This document shows, in pieces, positions 6,936-12,718 of a DNA stretch of 15,960 nucleotides. Positions within the stretch are counted from its first letter, which is position 1. Each line of letters begins with the position of its first letter. A program made the translations under genes and the position numbers. The notes beneath the pieces were generated by a model. The model did not search any database, was not told the origin of the DNA, and saw only the letters and a program-made list of their open reading frames with translations. Origin of the DNA: Elusimicrobiota bacterium (lineage in GTDB: Bacteria; Elusimicrobiota; Elusimicrobia; UBA1565; UBA9628); assembly GCA_016194625.1 (NCBI GenBank), contig JACQBB010000296.1:1-15960 (forward strand). Reading direction: 5' to 3'.

Positions 6936-7726
6936 GGCCAGGCGAACAGGGCGGCGGCGTTGGCGCTGGTGCGGGCGGCGACCTCGTCGACGCTCAGGCC
7001 CCACACCTCGGCGAGCTTGGCGGCGATCTCGGCGATCGCGCGCGGTTCGTTGCGCTTGCCGCGGGAGCTCTGCGGCGGCAGGTACGGGCAGTCGGTCTCC
7101 AGCACCGTCGCGTCCGGGCCCGCGCGGCGGAAGGCCTCGCGCAGGGCGTCGTTCTTCTTGTAGGTGACCGGGCCGTCGGCGCCGAGCGCGAAGCCGAGCG
7201 CGGCGCAGGCGAGGGCCTCGTCGGGCGTGCCGCTGAAGCAGTGGACGACGCCCCAGAAGCGGCGGCCCGGCGGCGGGGCGGGGAAGCGCTCCTTCAGCAT
7301 CGGAACGAGGTCCTGATAGGCGTCGCGGCAGTGGATGACGAGCGGGACGCCCCAGTCGCGGCCGGCCTCGGCGAGCGCGGCGAACGCCGTCTTCTGGATT
7401 TCCGGCGAGACCTGCGCCTTCGCGTAGTCCAGGCCGATCTCGCCGATCGCGACGGCCTCGGGGGACGCGGCGAGCGCGGCCTTCAGCCGCGCGACGAAGC
7501 CGGCGTCGAACTGGTCGGCGTAGTAGGGATGCAGGCCGAGCGAGCAGCGCACGCGGTCGGGGCGGGCGCGGGCGAGCGCGACGGCGCGGTCCCACTCGGA
7601 GGGGTCGTCGGCGATCTCGACGACGCGGCCGACGCCGGCCTCCAGCGCCCGGGCGTAGACCTCGTCGCGGTCGGCGTCGAACTGCGGGTCGCCCAGGTGG
7701 ACGTGGGTGTCGACGAGGGGCGTCAC
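6932..7726 (-). CDS. TatD-family metal-dependent hydrolase (putative DNase)
   Basis: 264 aa, the usual TatD length. The metal-binding residues of this amidohydrolase-fold family are all in place: H8 and H10 in DTHVHL, E96 in AIGEIGLDY, H132 in VIHCRDA, H162 in VHCFSG and D212 in LETDCPYL. Family members are TIM-barrel, divalent-metal-dependent nucleases with 3'-5' exonuclease activity proposed in DNA repair; some TatD-like proteins have other hydrolase roles. The start is GTG at 7726, four bases inside the end of the TPR/HEAT protein gene (GTGA overlap), and places DTHVHL at residue 6, as is normal. It is the middle gene of a three-gene coupled operon (TPR protein, TatD, GNAT). Family call secure; exact role open. 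Confidence 0.95.
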   Translation of the reverse strand: MTPLVDTHVHLGDPQFDADRDEVYARALEAGVGRVVEIADDPSEWDRAVALARARPDRVRCSLGLHPYYADQFDAGFVARLKAALAASPEAVAIGEIGLDYAKAQVSPEIQKTAFAALAEAGRDWGVPLVIHCRDAYQDLVPMLKERFPAPPPGRRFWGVVHCFSGTPDEALACAALGFALGADGPVTYKKNDALREAFRRAGPDATVLETDCPYLPPQSSRGKRNEPRAIAEIAAKLAEVWGLSVDEVAARTSANAAALFAWP

Positions 7727-9153
7727 CGCGGCGCGGCCGCGAAGCGCTTCAGGAAGGCGAGCGCCTCGGGGTCCTTCTCCTCGGCGAGGTAGCGCGACCG
7801 GGCCTTGGCGGCCTCGGGCGTCCCGGCGTAATAGTGGTCGAGCACCATCACCTTGGCGAAGGCGCGCACGGCGGGGCTCGGGTCGCGCAGCGAGGCGACG
7901 ACGGCGGGGAAGAAGTTTCGGCCGTCCAGGTCGGCGAACAGGTTCAGCGCGCGGATGCGCACGAGCGGCTTCTCGCTGCCGAGCCAGCCGTCGCGGCGTG
8001 CGCGCACCGCGTCGGGCTCGGCCTGCGCGATCTGGAACAAAGCGTAATCGGCGTTGCGCCGCACGATCTCGCAGTCGTCGTCGAGCAGGGCGCCCAGCGC
8101 GTCGAGCCAGCGCGGGTCCTTGAAGGTGCCGGCGCGCAGGGCGGCCTCGGCGCGCAGCGACGCGTCGTCCAGGCGGAAGCGCCCGCCCAGCCCCTCGACC
8201 GGCGCGTCGCGCAGCATGCTCTCGCGGCGGCGGTCGAGCGTGGCGCGGATGCGGTTCTCGGCGGTCTCGTCGTCGAAGTAGCCGGGGTTCTTGCGGTACA
8301 GCGCGAGGTAGTAGGGCAGCGCGCTCTCGGCGTCGCCGCGGCCCTTGTCGTAGATCTGCGCGAGCTTGGCCGCCGCGTACAGGTCCTCGGGGTTCTTGTC
8401 CCACGCGGCCGACAGCCACTTGCGCGCGGCCTCCATGTCCTTGAGGCGCAGCGCGAGCATGCCCTCGACGCGCGCGGCGCCGGCGTGGCCCGGGCGCTTG
8501 TTCCACGCCTCGTCGGCGAGCGCGGCCGCCTGGTCGTAGTCGCCGCGGCCGAACGCGGCGCCGGCCAGAGCGGCGAACTTCTCGGGGTCCTTGGGGTCGT
8601 CGCGGTACAACTCCTCGAGGGCCGTGCGCGCCAGGCGCGCGGCGTCGCTGCCGTCGGTGAGCGACGCCAGCTGGGAGAGCTGGTCGAGCGAGTCGCGCCC
8701 CTCGGGCGAGGACGGGTAGTCGCGCGCGACCTCGGCGTGGACCGGGACGGTCGTCGCGGGGTCGATCAGGCCCTTGAGCCGGGCGCGCGCGGCCGCGGCG
8801 GGGCCGCCGACGCCGATGACCACCTCGGCGTGGGCGCGGCGGAAATCGTCGTCGGAGAAGAGCTGGCGGGCGGCGTACATCACGTAGAAGGCGTCGACGG
8901 GGCGGCCGGCTTTCCACAGGGCTTCCGAGAGGCGCAGGTGGGCGCGCGGGTCGAGCAGGCGCTCGCGGAACTCGCGGCGGGCCGACTCCAGGGCCGCGTC
9001 GGCGGCGGCCTTCGCGTCGGCGATCGCCGGCGGCGGAGGGGCTTTCGGCGAGGCGATCCAGCGCATGACCAGAGTCGCGTAGGCGGCGAACGCGGCGGCG
9101 ATCAGCGCCAGGGCGCCGACGATGATGAGGTTGGTCCGGCGCGATTCGCGCAT
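7723..9153 (-). CDS. Membrane-anchored TPR/HEAT-repeat protein
   Basis: 476 aa from the ATG at 9153. A short basic N-terminus (MRESRRTN) is followed by one membrane span (about 9-30) and a proline-rich linker, so the bulk should face the periplasm. Residues about 70-290 form tetratricopeptide-type helix pairs (for example FAALAGAAFGRGDYDQAAALADEAW, then a repeat centred on DMEAARKWLSAAWDKNPED). Residues about 350-440 look like HEAT repeats (ALGALLDDDCEIVRRNADYAL and SLRDPSPAVRAFAKVMVL). Both repeat types bind other proteins, so a scaffold or assembly role is likely, but the partner is unknown. A GTG three bases upstream (9156) is an alternative start. The ATG is preferred because TATAAT ends six bases before it, predicting that the mRNA begins at this codon. 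The stop overlaps the TatD start. Confidence 0.85.
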   Translation of the reverse strand: MRESRRTNLIIVGALALIAAAFAAYATLVMRWIASPKAPPPPAIADAKAAADAALESARREFRERLLDPRAHLRLSEALWKAGRPVDAFYVMYAARQLFSDDDFRRAHAEVVIGVGGPAAAARARLKGLIDPATTVPVHAEVARDYPSSPEGRDSLDQLSQLASLTDGSDAARLARTALEELYRDDPKDPEKFAALAGAAFGRGDYDQAAALADEAWNKRPGHAGAARVEGMLALRLKDMEAARKWLSAAWDKNPEDLYAAAKLAQIYDKGRGDAESALPYYLALYRKNPGYFDDETAENRIRATLDRRRESMLRDAPVEGLGGRFRLDDASLRAEAALRAGTFKDPRWLDALGALLDDDCEIVRRNADYALFQIAQAEPDAVRARRDGWLGSEKPLVRIRALNLFADLDGRNFFPAVVASLRDPSPAVRAFAKVMVLDHYYAGTPEAAKARSRYLAEEKDPEALAFLKRFAAAPR

Positions 9154-9159
9154 CACGGG

Positions 9160-9165
9160 ATTATA
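9160..9165 (-). promoter_or_regulatory. Consensus -10 box (TATAAT) for a leaderless mRNA
   Basis: Reading leftward, a perfect TATAAT is followed by exactly six bases (CCCGTG) and then the ATG at 9153. A start point seven bases after a -10 box falls on the A of that ATG, and there is no Shine-Dalgarno sequence, so the TPR-TatD-GNAT transcript is probably leaderless. The -35 region would fall within the neighbouring terminator stem and shows no TTGACA match, so an activator or a strong -10 would be needed. Confidence 0.5.
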
Positions 9166-9166
9166 G

Positions 9167-9194
9167 AAAAGAGCCCGCCCCCCGGAGCGGGCTC
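9167..9194 (-). terminator. Rho-independent terminator of the 91-aa protein gene
   Basis: On the minus strand an 8-bp perfect GC-rich stem (GAGCCCGC paired with GCGGGCTC, arms at 9194-9187 and 9178-9171) with an 8-base loop is followed at once by TTTT (9170-9167). It lies about 30 bases after the stop of the 91-aa gene. The T run leads directly into the TATAAT box of the next gene. A competing 7-bp palindrome, CCGGAGC/GCTCCGG (9182-9197), shares bases with this stem. Confidence 0.72.
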
Positions 9195-9226
9195 CGGAGG
9201 GCGGGGTCGGGCGCCGCGCGCGGCGG

Positions 9227-9502
9227 CTATTTCGAGAAGAATTTCCAGCGCCGGTCCTGGTCCTGGGCGGCGTTGGTCAGGATGTGCTCCTCGACCTTCG
9301 TCCAGGTGTCGTCGCCGTCGGGCGGGGCGGTCATGCGCAGCCAGGCGCGTTCGGCCTCCTCGTAGCGCTGCGAGATCTGTTCGAGATGGACCACCTCGTC
9401 CGGGGTCATCTCGGGGGCCGCCTTCTTGGCGGCGGTGCGGCGCGCGGGAGCGCGCGAAGTTCGCGGGGCCTTGGCGGCCGAGCGGCGGAGCGTCTTTTTC
9501 AT
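9227..9502 (-). CDS. Small basic hypothetical protein, 91 aa
   Basis: Residues 1-29 are almost entirely Lys, Arg, Ala, Ser, Thr and Pro (MKKTLRRSAAKAPRTSRAPA then RRTAAKKAA), like the basic tails of histone-H1-like or nucleoid proteins. Residues 32-91 are acidic to neutral and helical (MTPDEVVHLEQISQRYEEAE, then WTKVEEHILTNAAQDQDRRW) and could form a small helical bundle. I do not recognise the family. A role with nucleic acid is possible from charge alone. It has the best ribosome site in the window, AGGAGG at 9516-9511, eight bases before the ATG. It is monocistronic, with its own promoter-like boxes upstream and a terminator after the stop. A hairpin ends just before the Shine-Dalgarno sequence. 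Confidence 0.82.
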   Translation of the reverse strand: MKKTLRRSAAKAPRTSRAPARRTAAKKAAPEMTPDEVVHLEQISQRYEEAERAWLRMTAPPDGDDTWTKVEEHILTNAAQDQDRRWKFFSK

Positions 9503-9517
9503 GCGGGAAACCTCCTG

Positions 9518-9551
9518 CCCCCGTCGCGAGCCTCGGCGTGAGGCGCGGGGG
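9518..9551 (-). promoter_or_regulatory. 5'-leader hairpin beside the Shine-Dalgarno of the 91-aa gene
   Basis: In the transcript leader CCCCC (9551-9547) can pair with GGGGG (9522-9518). Inside it GCG pairs with CGC and CCTC with GAGG around a short loop ACGCC, giving about 12 base pairs with small bulges. The hairpin ends one base before the AGGAGG at 9516-9511. Such a position could tune ribosome access or protect the mRNA 5' end. Pairing was worked out by eye and no energy was computed. Confidence 0.35.
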
Positions 9552-9558
9552 TCCGATA

Positions 9559-9587
9559 AGTGTAGAGGGCGGACCCCGTTTCCGCAA
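9559..9587 (-). promoter_or_regulatory. Possible promoter of the 91-aa protein gene
   Basis: TTGCGG (9587-9582) and TACACT (9564-9559) are separated by exactly 17 bases on the minus strand. They match three and four of six consensus bases respectively. Transcription would start near 9552, placing the hairpin and Shine-Dalgarno sequence in the leader. The evidence is weak but positionally sensible. Confidence 0.35.
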
Positions 9588-9598
9588 GGGGGGCGGCG

Positions 9599-10363
9599 TC
9601 AGTTCTCGGAGTGGGCGTCCCGCAGGCTGAGGACGATGTCGCGCCAGACGTCGTCCTCCTGTCCGGCGTAGAAGAAATAGACGTCGTTCTGGCCGAGGAT
9701 GTAGGCCTCGACGCGGGGGAACGGCGCCTGCACGTTGACTTGGACGCCGGGAAGGGTGCCGATCTGGATGTTCTTCAACACGTACTTCTCGCCGCCGGCG
9801 GCCATCTTCTTGGCGACCGCGTTGGAGAGGTTCGCCGCGCCGGTGGGGTTGGCGGGGAAGTCGCTGGGGGCCACGGTCAGGCGCACGATGCCCATCTCGC
9901 CGAACAGGCCCTCGTTGAGGAAGTTCGTCGGGTCGGTGCCGCGCTTGCAGAAGTGGACGATCTCGACGCGCTTCGACGAATCCTTGAACTGCGACACTCC
10001 CACGTAGTCCTTCGGCAGACGGATCACCCAGCCGTGCGCCCCGACGAAGCCCGACTCGCCGGTCGACGCGCCGGCGTCGGCGGGAGCGCTCGGCGCCGAC
10101 GGCTTCTGCGACAGCGCGTAGAGGCCGACGAGCAGGATCAGGGCGACGCCCGCGGCGAGCATGACCTTCGCGGCCTTGGACGCCGGCTTGGCCGCGGTCT
10201 TGCGCGAGGTCTGCGTCAGCTTCGGCGAGCGCAGCGCCTCGGCGAGGCAGTGCTCGAAGTCGATGTCCGACACGCCCTCCTCGTAGAGCTGGCGGCGCAG
10301 GGCCTCCACCGGGAACTTCGGCAGGTTCTCGCGCAGATACTCGACGACCTCGGGCCGCATCAT
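9599..10363 (-). CDS. Single-pass membrane protein of unknown function
   Basis: 254 aa in three parts. Residues 1-47 form a small helical domain ([33 protein letters not shown]) resembling the short UBA/SHOCT-like modules in which an amphipathic helix pair precedes a membrane anchor. Residues 66-84 ([19 protein letters not shown]) form one membrane span, followed by a Pro/Ala/Ser linker. Residues 108-254 form an extracytoplasmic alpha/beta domain ([16 protein letters not shown], then a middle part, then [17 protein letters not shown] and DIVLSLR) whose layout recalls PsbP/MOG1-like lipoprotein folds. The first ATG (10363) overlaps the rmlA stop as ATGA, so it is probably translated with rmlA; a second ATG follows at 10360. 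The coupling suggests, but does not show, a link to cell-surface sugar synthesis. Confidence 0.82.
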   Translation of the reverse strand: MMRPEVVEYLRENLPKFPVEALRRQLYEEGVSDIDFEHCLAEALRSPKLTQTSRKTAAKPASKAAKVMLAAGVALILLVGLYALSQKPSAPSAPADAGASTGESGFVGAHGWVIRLPKDYVGVSQFKDSSKRVEIVHFCKRGTDPTNFLNEGLFGEMGIVRLTVAPSDFPANPTGAANLSNAVAKKMAAGGEKYVLKNIQIGTLPGVQVNVQAPFPRVEAYILGQNDVYFFYAGQEDDVWRDIVLSLRDAHSEN

Positions 10364-11250
10364 CGCGCGGACCCCTCGGCGGCGAGGCGGAGCAGGTACT
10401 GCCCGTACTCGTTCTTCTTCATCGGCTCGGCGAGCGCGCGCAGGCGCGCGGCGTCGATGTAGCCGAGCACGAAGGCGATCTCCTCGAGGCAGGCGACCTT
10501 GAGCCCCTGGCGCTCCTCGATGACCTGGATGAAGGTCGAGGCCTGGAGCAGCGCCTCGTGCGTGCCGGTGTCGAGCCAGGCGATGCCGCGGCCCATGCGC
10601 TCGACGTTGAGCGCGCCCTTGGCGAGGTAGGCCTTGTTGACGTCGGTGATCTCCAGCTCGCCGCGCGGCGAGGGTCTGAGCTTCGCCGCGATGTCGAGGA
10701 CCGAGTTGTCGTAGAAGTACAGGCCGGTGACCGCGTAATTGGAGCGCGGCTTCGCGGGCTTCTCCTCCAGGCTCAGCGCGCGGTACTGCGCGTCGAACTC
10801 GACGACGCCGTAGCGCTGGGGATCGCGCACCTGGTAGGCGAACACCGTCGCGCCGGTCTTGCGCGCGGCCGCCGAGTGCAGGAGGTCCGGCAGGCCGTGG
10901 CCGTAGAAGATGTTGTCGCCCAGCACCAGCGCGACGCGGTCCTTGCCGACGAACTTCCGGCCGATGATGAACGCCTGCGCCAGGCCCTCGGGCTTGGGCT
11001 GGACCGCGTAGGAGAGCTCGATCCCCAGCGCCTTCCCGTCGCCGAGCAGGCGCTGGAAGCCGTCCTGGTCTTCCGGGGTGGTGATGATCAGGATGTCGCG
11101 TATGCCGGCCAGCATCAGCGTCGACAGCGGGTAGTAGATCATCGGCTTGTCGTGCACCGGCACCAGCTGCTTGCTGATCGCGCGCGTGACCGGATACAGG
11201 CGCGTGCCCGACCCGCCCGCGAGGATGATGCCCTTGATGTTCTCGGCCAT
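10360..11250 (-). CDS. rmlA: Glucose-1-phosphate thymidylyltransferase (RmlA)
   Basis: 296 aa, the normal RmlA length, and very similar along its whole length to the enterobacterial enzyme as I remember it. It joins glucose-1-phosphate and dTTP to give dTDP-glucose, the first step toward dTDP-rhamnose and other deoxy sugars of lipopolysaccharide or capsule. Key segments are the nucleotide-binding [11 protein letters not shown] (10-20), [18 protein letters not shown] (26-43), [11 protein letters not shown] (84-94), the metal-site [12 protein letters not shown] (109-119), and later [15 protein letters not shown] and WLDTGTH. The ATG at 11250 is preceded by GGGAGAG. rmlB, rmlC and rmlD are not in the window, so the pathway genes must lie elsewhere. 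A tRNA-like gene ends only 18 bases upstream, leaving no room for a separate promoter. The alternative symbol is rfbA. Confidence 0.97.
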   Translation of the reverse strand: MAENIKGIILAGGSGTRLYPVTRAISKQLVPVHDKPMIYYPLSTLMLAGIRDILIITTPEDQDGFQRLLGDGKALGIELSYAVQPKPEGLAQAFIIGRKFVGKDRVALVLGDNIFYGHGLPDLLHSAAARKTGATVFAYQVRDPQRYGVVEFDAQYRALSLEEKPAKPRSNYAVTGLYFYDNSVLDIAAKLRPSPRGELEITDVNKAYLAKGALNVERMGRGIAWLDTGTHEALLQASTFIQVIEERQGLKVACLEEIAFVLGYIDAARLRALAEPMKKNEYGQYLLRLAAEGSAR

Positions 11251-11268
11251 GGTCTCTCCCGAAAGGTA

Positions 11269-11342
11269 TGCCCCCGGCTGGGCTCGAACCAGCGACCAAC
11301 CCGTTATGAGCAGGCTGCTCTGACCAACTGAGCTACGTGCTA
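11269..11342 (-). tRNA. tRNA-like gene, anticodon CAU (Ile2- or Met-type), acceptor stem not paired
   Basis: The minus strand folds into a tRNA: D stem GCTC/GAGC with loop AGTTGGTCA, anticodon stem GCCTG/CGGGT with loop CTCATAA (anticodon CAT at 11308-11306), a five-base variable loop and T arm GCTGG-TTCGAGC-CCAGC, ending in CGGGGGC and discriminator A (11269). The run TTGGTCGCTGGTTC and the flanking T-arm bases resemble the minor tRNA-Ile whose CAU anticodon is modified to lysidine; elongator tRNA-Met is the alternative. CCA is not encoded. The 5' acceptor strand should be close to GCCCCCG but reads TAGCACG, so only three of seven pairs form (the two next to the D arm and one more). It is either a tRNA pseudogene, a repurposed tRNA-like element or a truncated copy. 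It lies directly upstream of rmlA. Confidence 0.7.
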
Positions 11343-11354
11343 ATGCGGCGTCAA

Positions 11355-11384
11355 TGGTATGACAACGGGAGGCCGGGGTATCCT
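11355..11384 (+). promoter_or_regulatory. Candidate promoter(s) for the porin-kdp operon
   Basis: Two candidates fit between the tRNA-like gene and the porin ATG. TGGTATGAC (11355-11363) is an extended -10 box (TGn plus TATGAC, four of six) giving a leader of about 20 bases. TATCCT (11379-11384) lies exactly six bases before the ATG at 11391, the same spacing as the TATAAT of the 9153 gene, and would make the mRNA leaderless. ATGACA (11359-11364) resembles a -35 box but is only 14 bases from TATCCT. No KdpE-type operator was recognised. Confidence 0.35.
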
Positions 11385-11390
11385 GAGGCC

Positions 11391-12530
11391 ATGTCCACGC
11401 ATCGATCCCTCGCTCTCGCCCTCGCCGCGTCGGCCGCGCTCGCGTCCCCGTCCCGGGCCGCCGGGCCGGAGGCGCTCTGGCACGCGTCGGCCTTCGCCGA
11501 CGGCAGCTATGCCGACGATCTCAATCACCCGTCCAACCACCTTTTCCGCGGCCGCGGGACGACGCCGCTCGTCGGACAGCCTGTCCTAAATATGGCCGGC
11601 GTGGGATTGCGCAAGGACGCCGCGGAGTCGTCGCGGTGGGGTCTGGAGTTGGGCGCGCAGACCGGGAAGGACGCCAAAGCGTTCGGCTATTCGGCGACCT
11701 CCCCGAACATCGACCACGGCGACGCGCTGAGCCATATCGCGAAGGCGAACGTCTCCTATCTGGCCCCGGTCGGCTCGGGCCTGACCGTCCAGGCCGGCCT
11801 GTTCGGCAGTCTGATCGGCGAGGAGTCGCTGTACGCCAAGGACAACTTCAACTACACGCGCGCCTGGATCTCGGATTTCAGCCCCTACCTGATGTTCGGC
11901 GCGAACGCGTCATACGCGTTCGATGAGAAGGACTCCGCCGCTCTTTACGTCGTCAACGAGTACTTCCATTTGTCCCGCTCGAACGCCGAGCCCGCCTACG
12001 GCGTCCAGTACGCGCGCAAGCAGGCGCCGGGGCTGACGCTGAAGGAGACCGTCTTCTACGGCCCGGATCAGCGCGCGACGGCCGTCGGCTACTGGCGCCT
12101 GTTCTCCGACAGCATCGTCGAATGGCGGGCCGGCGAGCGGGTCTCGACCTGGCTGGCGTACGACGTCGGCACCGAGCGGCTGGCAGAGCAGGCCGGCGAG
12201 CCGCGCGTGTTCTGGATGGGCGCGGCGGCCGCCGCGCGCTGGAACGTCTCGGGACCTTGGAGCGTGGCGGAGCGCCCCGAGTTCTATTGGGACCGCAACG
12301 GTCGCCTGACGGGTTCCCGGCAGCTGGTCGAGGCGCTGACGAGCACGCTCGAATACAAGGCGGCGTTCGGTCGCCACGGCGCGATCGTCCGTCTCGAGCA
12401 TCGTTACGACTTTTCGACCGGGCCGGACGGCGGCTTCTACCGCGGCGGCGACTCCGTCCCAGGGACCCCGGGGCTGCGGCCGAGCCACCATATGGTGATC
12501 GCGGCCCTGATCTGGACGTTCGACGCTTAG
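11391..12530 (+). CDS. Outer-membrane beta-barrel porin, BBP2/OmpL-like
   Basis: 379 aa. Residues 1-24 are a signal peptide ([20 protein letters not shown], cleavage near SRAA). The mature protein is built of alternating amphipathic strands rich in Tyr, Trp, Phe and Gly ([34 protein letters not shown]) and ends in a strand with aromatic residues ([11 protein letters not shown]), as expected for a beta barrel in the outer membrane. The opening [20 protein letters not shown] and the GLTVQAG...GEES segment recall the putative porin-2 (BBP2) family. Such proteins are thought to allow diffusion of small solutes; the solute is unproven. The ATG at 11391 is chosen over in-frame upstream starts (GTG 11337, ATG 11343) because it begins the signal peptide directly. 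Only eight bases separate its stop from the next small gene of the kdp cluster, so the porin is almost certainly co-transcribed with the potassium pump and may admit K+ through the outer membrane. Confidence 0.8.
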   Translation: MSTHRSLALALAASAALASPSRAAGPEALWHASAFADGSYADDLNHPSNHLFRGRGTTPLVGQPVLNMAGVGLRKDAAESSRWGLELGAQTGKDAKAFGYSATSPNIDHGDALSHIAKANVSYLAPVGSGLTVQAGLFGSLIGEESLYAKDNFNYTRAWISDFSPYLMFGANASYAFDEKDSAALYVVNEYFHLSRSNAEPAYGVQYARKQAPGLTLKETVFYGPDQRATAVGYWRLFSDSIVEWRAGERVSTWLAYDVGTERLAEQAGEPRVFWMGAAAAARWNVSGPWSVAERPEFYWDRNGRLTGSRQLVEALTSTLEYKAAFGRHGAIVRLEHRYDFSTGPDGGFYRGGDSVPGTPGLRPSHHMVIAALIWTFDA

Positions 12531-12538
12531 GGGGATGG

Positions 12539-12622
12539 ATGAACGACCTCATCTATACGGCGACGCTCATGGGCTTCTTCGCCTTGTGCGAGTTCTACGC
12601 GCGCTTCCTGTCGAGGCTTTGA
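12539..12622 (+). CDS. 27-aa single-span membrane peptide upstream of kdpF
   Basis: A short frame encodes MNDLIYTATLMGFFALCEFY followed by ARFLSRL. Residues about 4-20 form one membrane span and the C-terminus is basic, so it would sit in the inner membrane with a cytoplasmic tail. AGGGGG at 12529-12534 is correctly spaced for the ATG at 12539. Its stop is two bases before the kdpF ATG. I believe similar small single-span proteins occur ahead of kdpF in other bacteria, but this is memory, not a search. It could be a second small subunit or stabiliser of the Kdp complex. It is distinct in sequence from kdpF. Confidence 0.6.
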   Translation: MNDLIYTATLMGFFALCEFYARFLSRL

Positions 12623-12624
12623 CC

Positions 12625-12708
12625 ATGACCGACATCGCGCTGGCCGTCGTGTCGTGCGGCTTGATCGTGTACCTGTTCGCGGCCATGCTGTGGCCGGAAA
12701 GGTTCTAG
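12625..12708 (+). CDS. kdpF: KdpF, small subunit of the K+-transporting ATPase
   Basis: 27 aa: MTDIALAVVSCGLIVYLFAA then MLWPERF. One membrane span followed by the KdpF hallmark ending (L-x-P-E-R/K-F) and the usual position directly before kdpA. KdpF is a single-span peptide that stabilises the KdpABC complex in the inner membrane. GAGG at 12613-12616 lies eight bases before the ATG. The frame is open upstream to an ATG at 12535, but that start has no room for a ribosome site, so the short form is preferred. kdpA begins 10 bases after the stop, with AGGAG (12707-12711) between them. Confidence 0.85.
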   Translation: MTDIALAVVSCGLIVYLFAAMLWPERF

Positions 12709-12718
12709 GAGCATTCCG

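Noticed and set aside
11269..11342. tRNA-like gene as an attachment-site scar of an integrated element
   Set aside because: Integration usually leaves a short 3' fragment of a tRNA; here about 70 bases are intact and only the extreme 5' strand is wrong. No integrase or direct repeat was seen near by.
11343..11380. Displaced 5' acceptor strand (ACCCCGG on the minus strand, about 30 bases upstream) separated by an intron-like insert
   Set aside because: A short C/G run is expected by chance in this DNA, and an insertion at that tRNA position with no intron features is not credible.
12535..12708. Extended 57-aa KdpF starting at ATG 12535
   Set aside because: The frame is open, but the AGGGGG ends directly at this ATG with no spacer, and the added residues are arginine-rich and unlike KdpF; they are the shadow of the 27-aa peptide gene.
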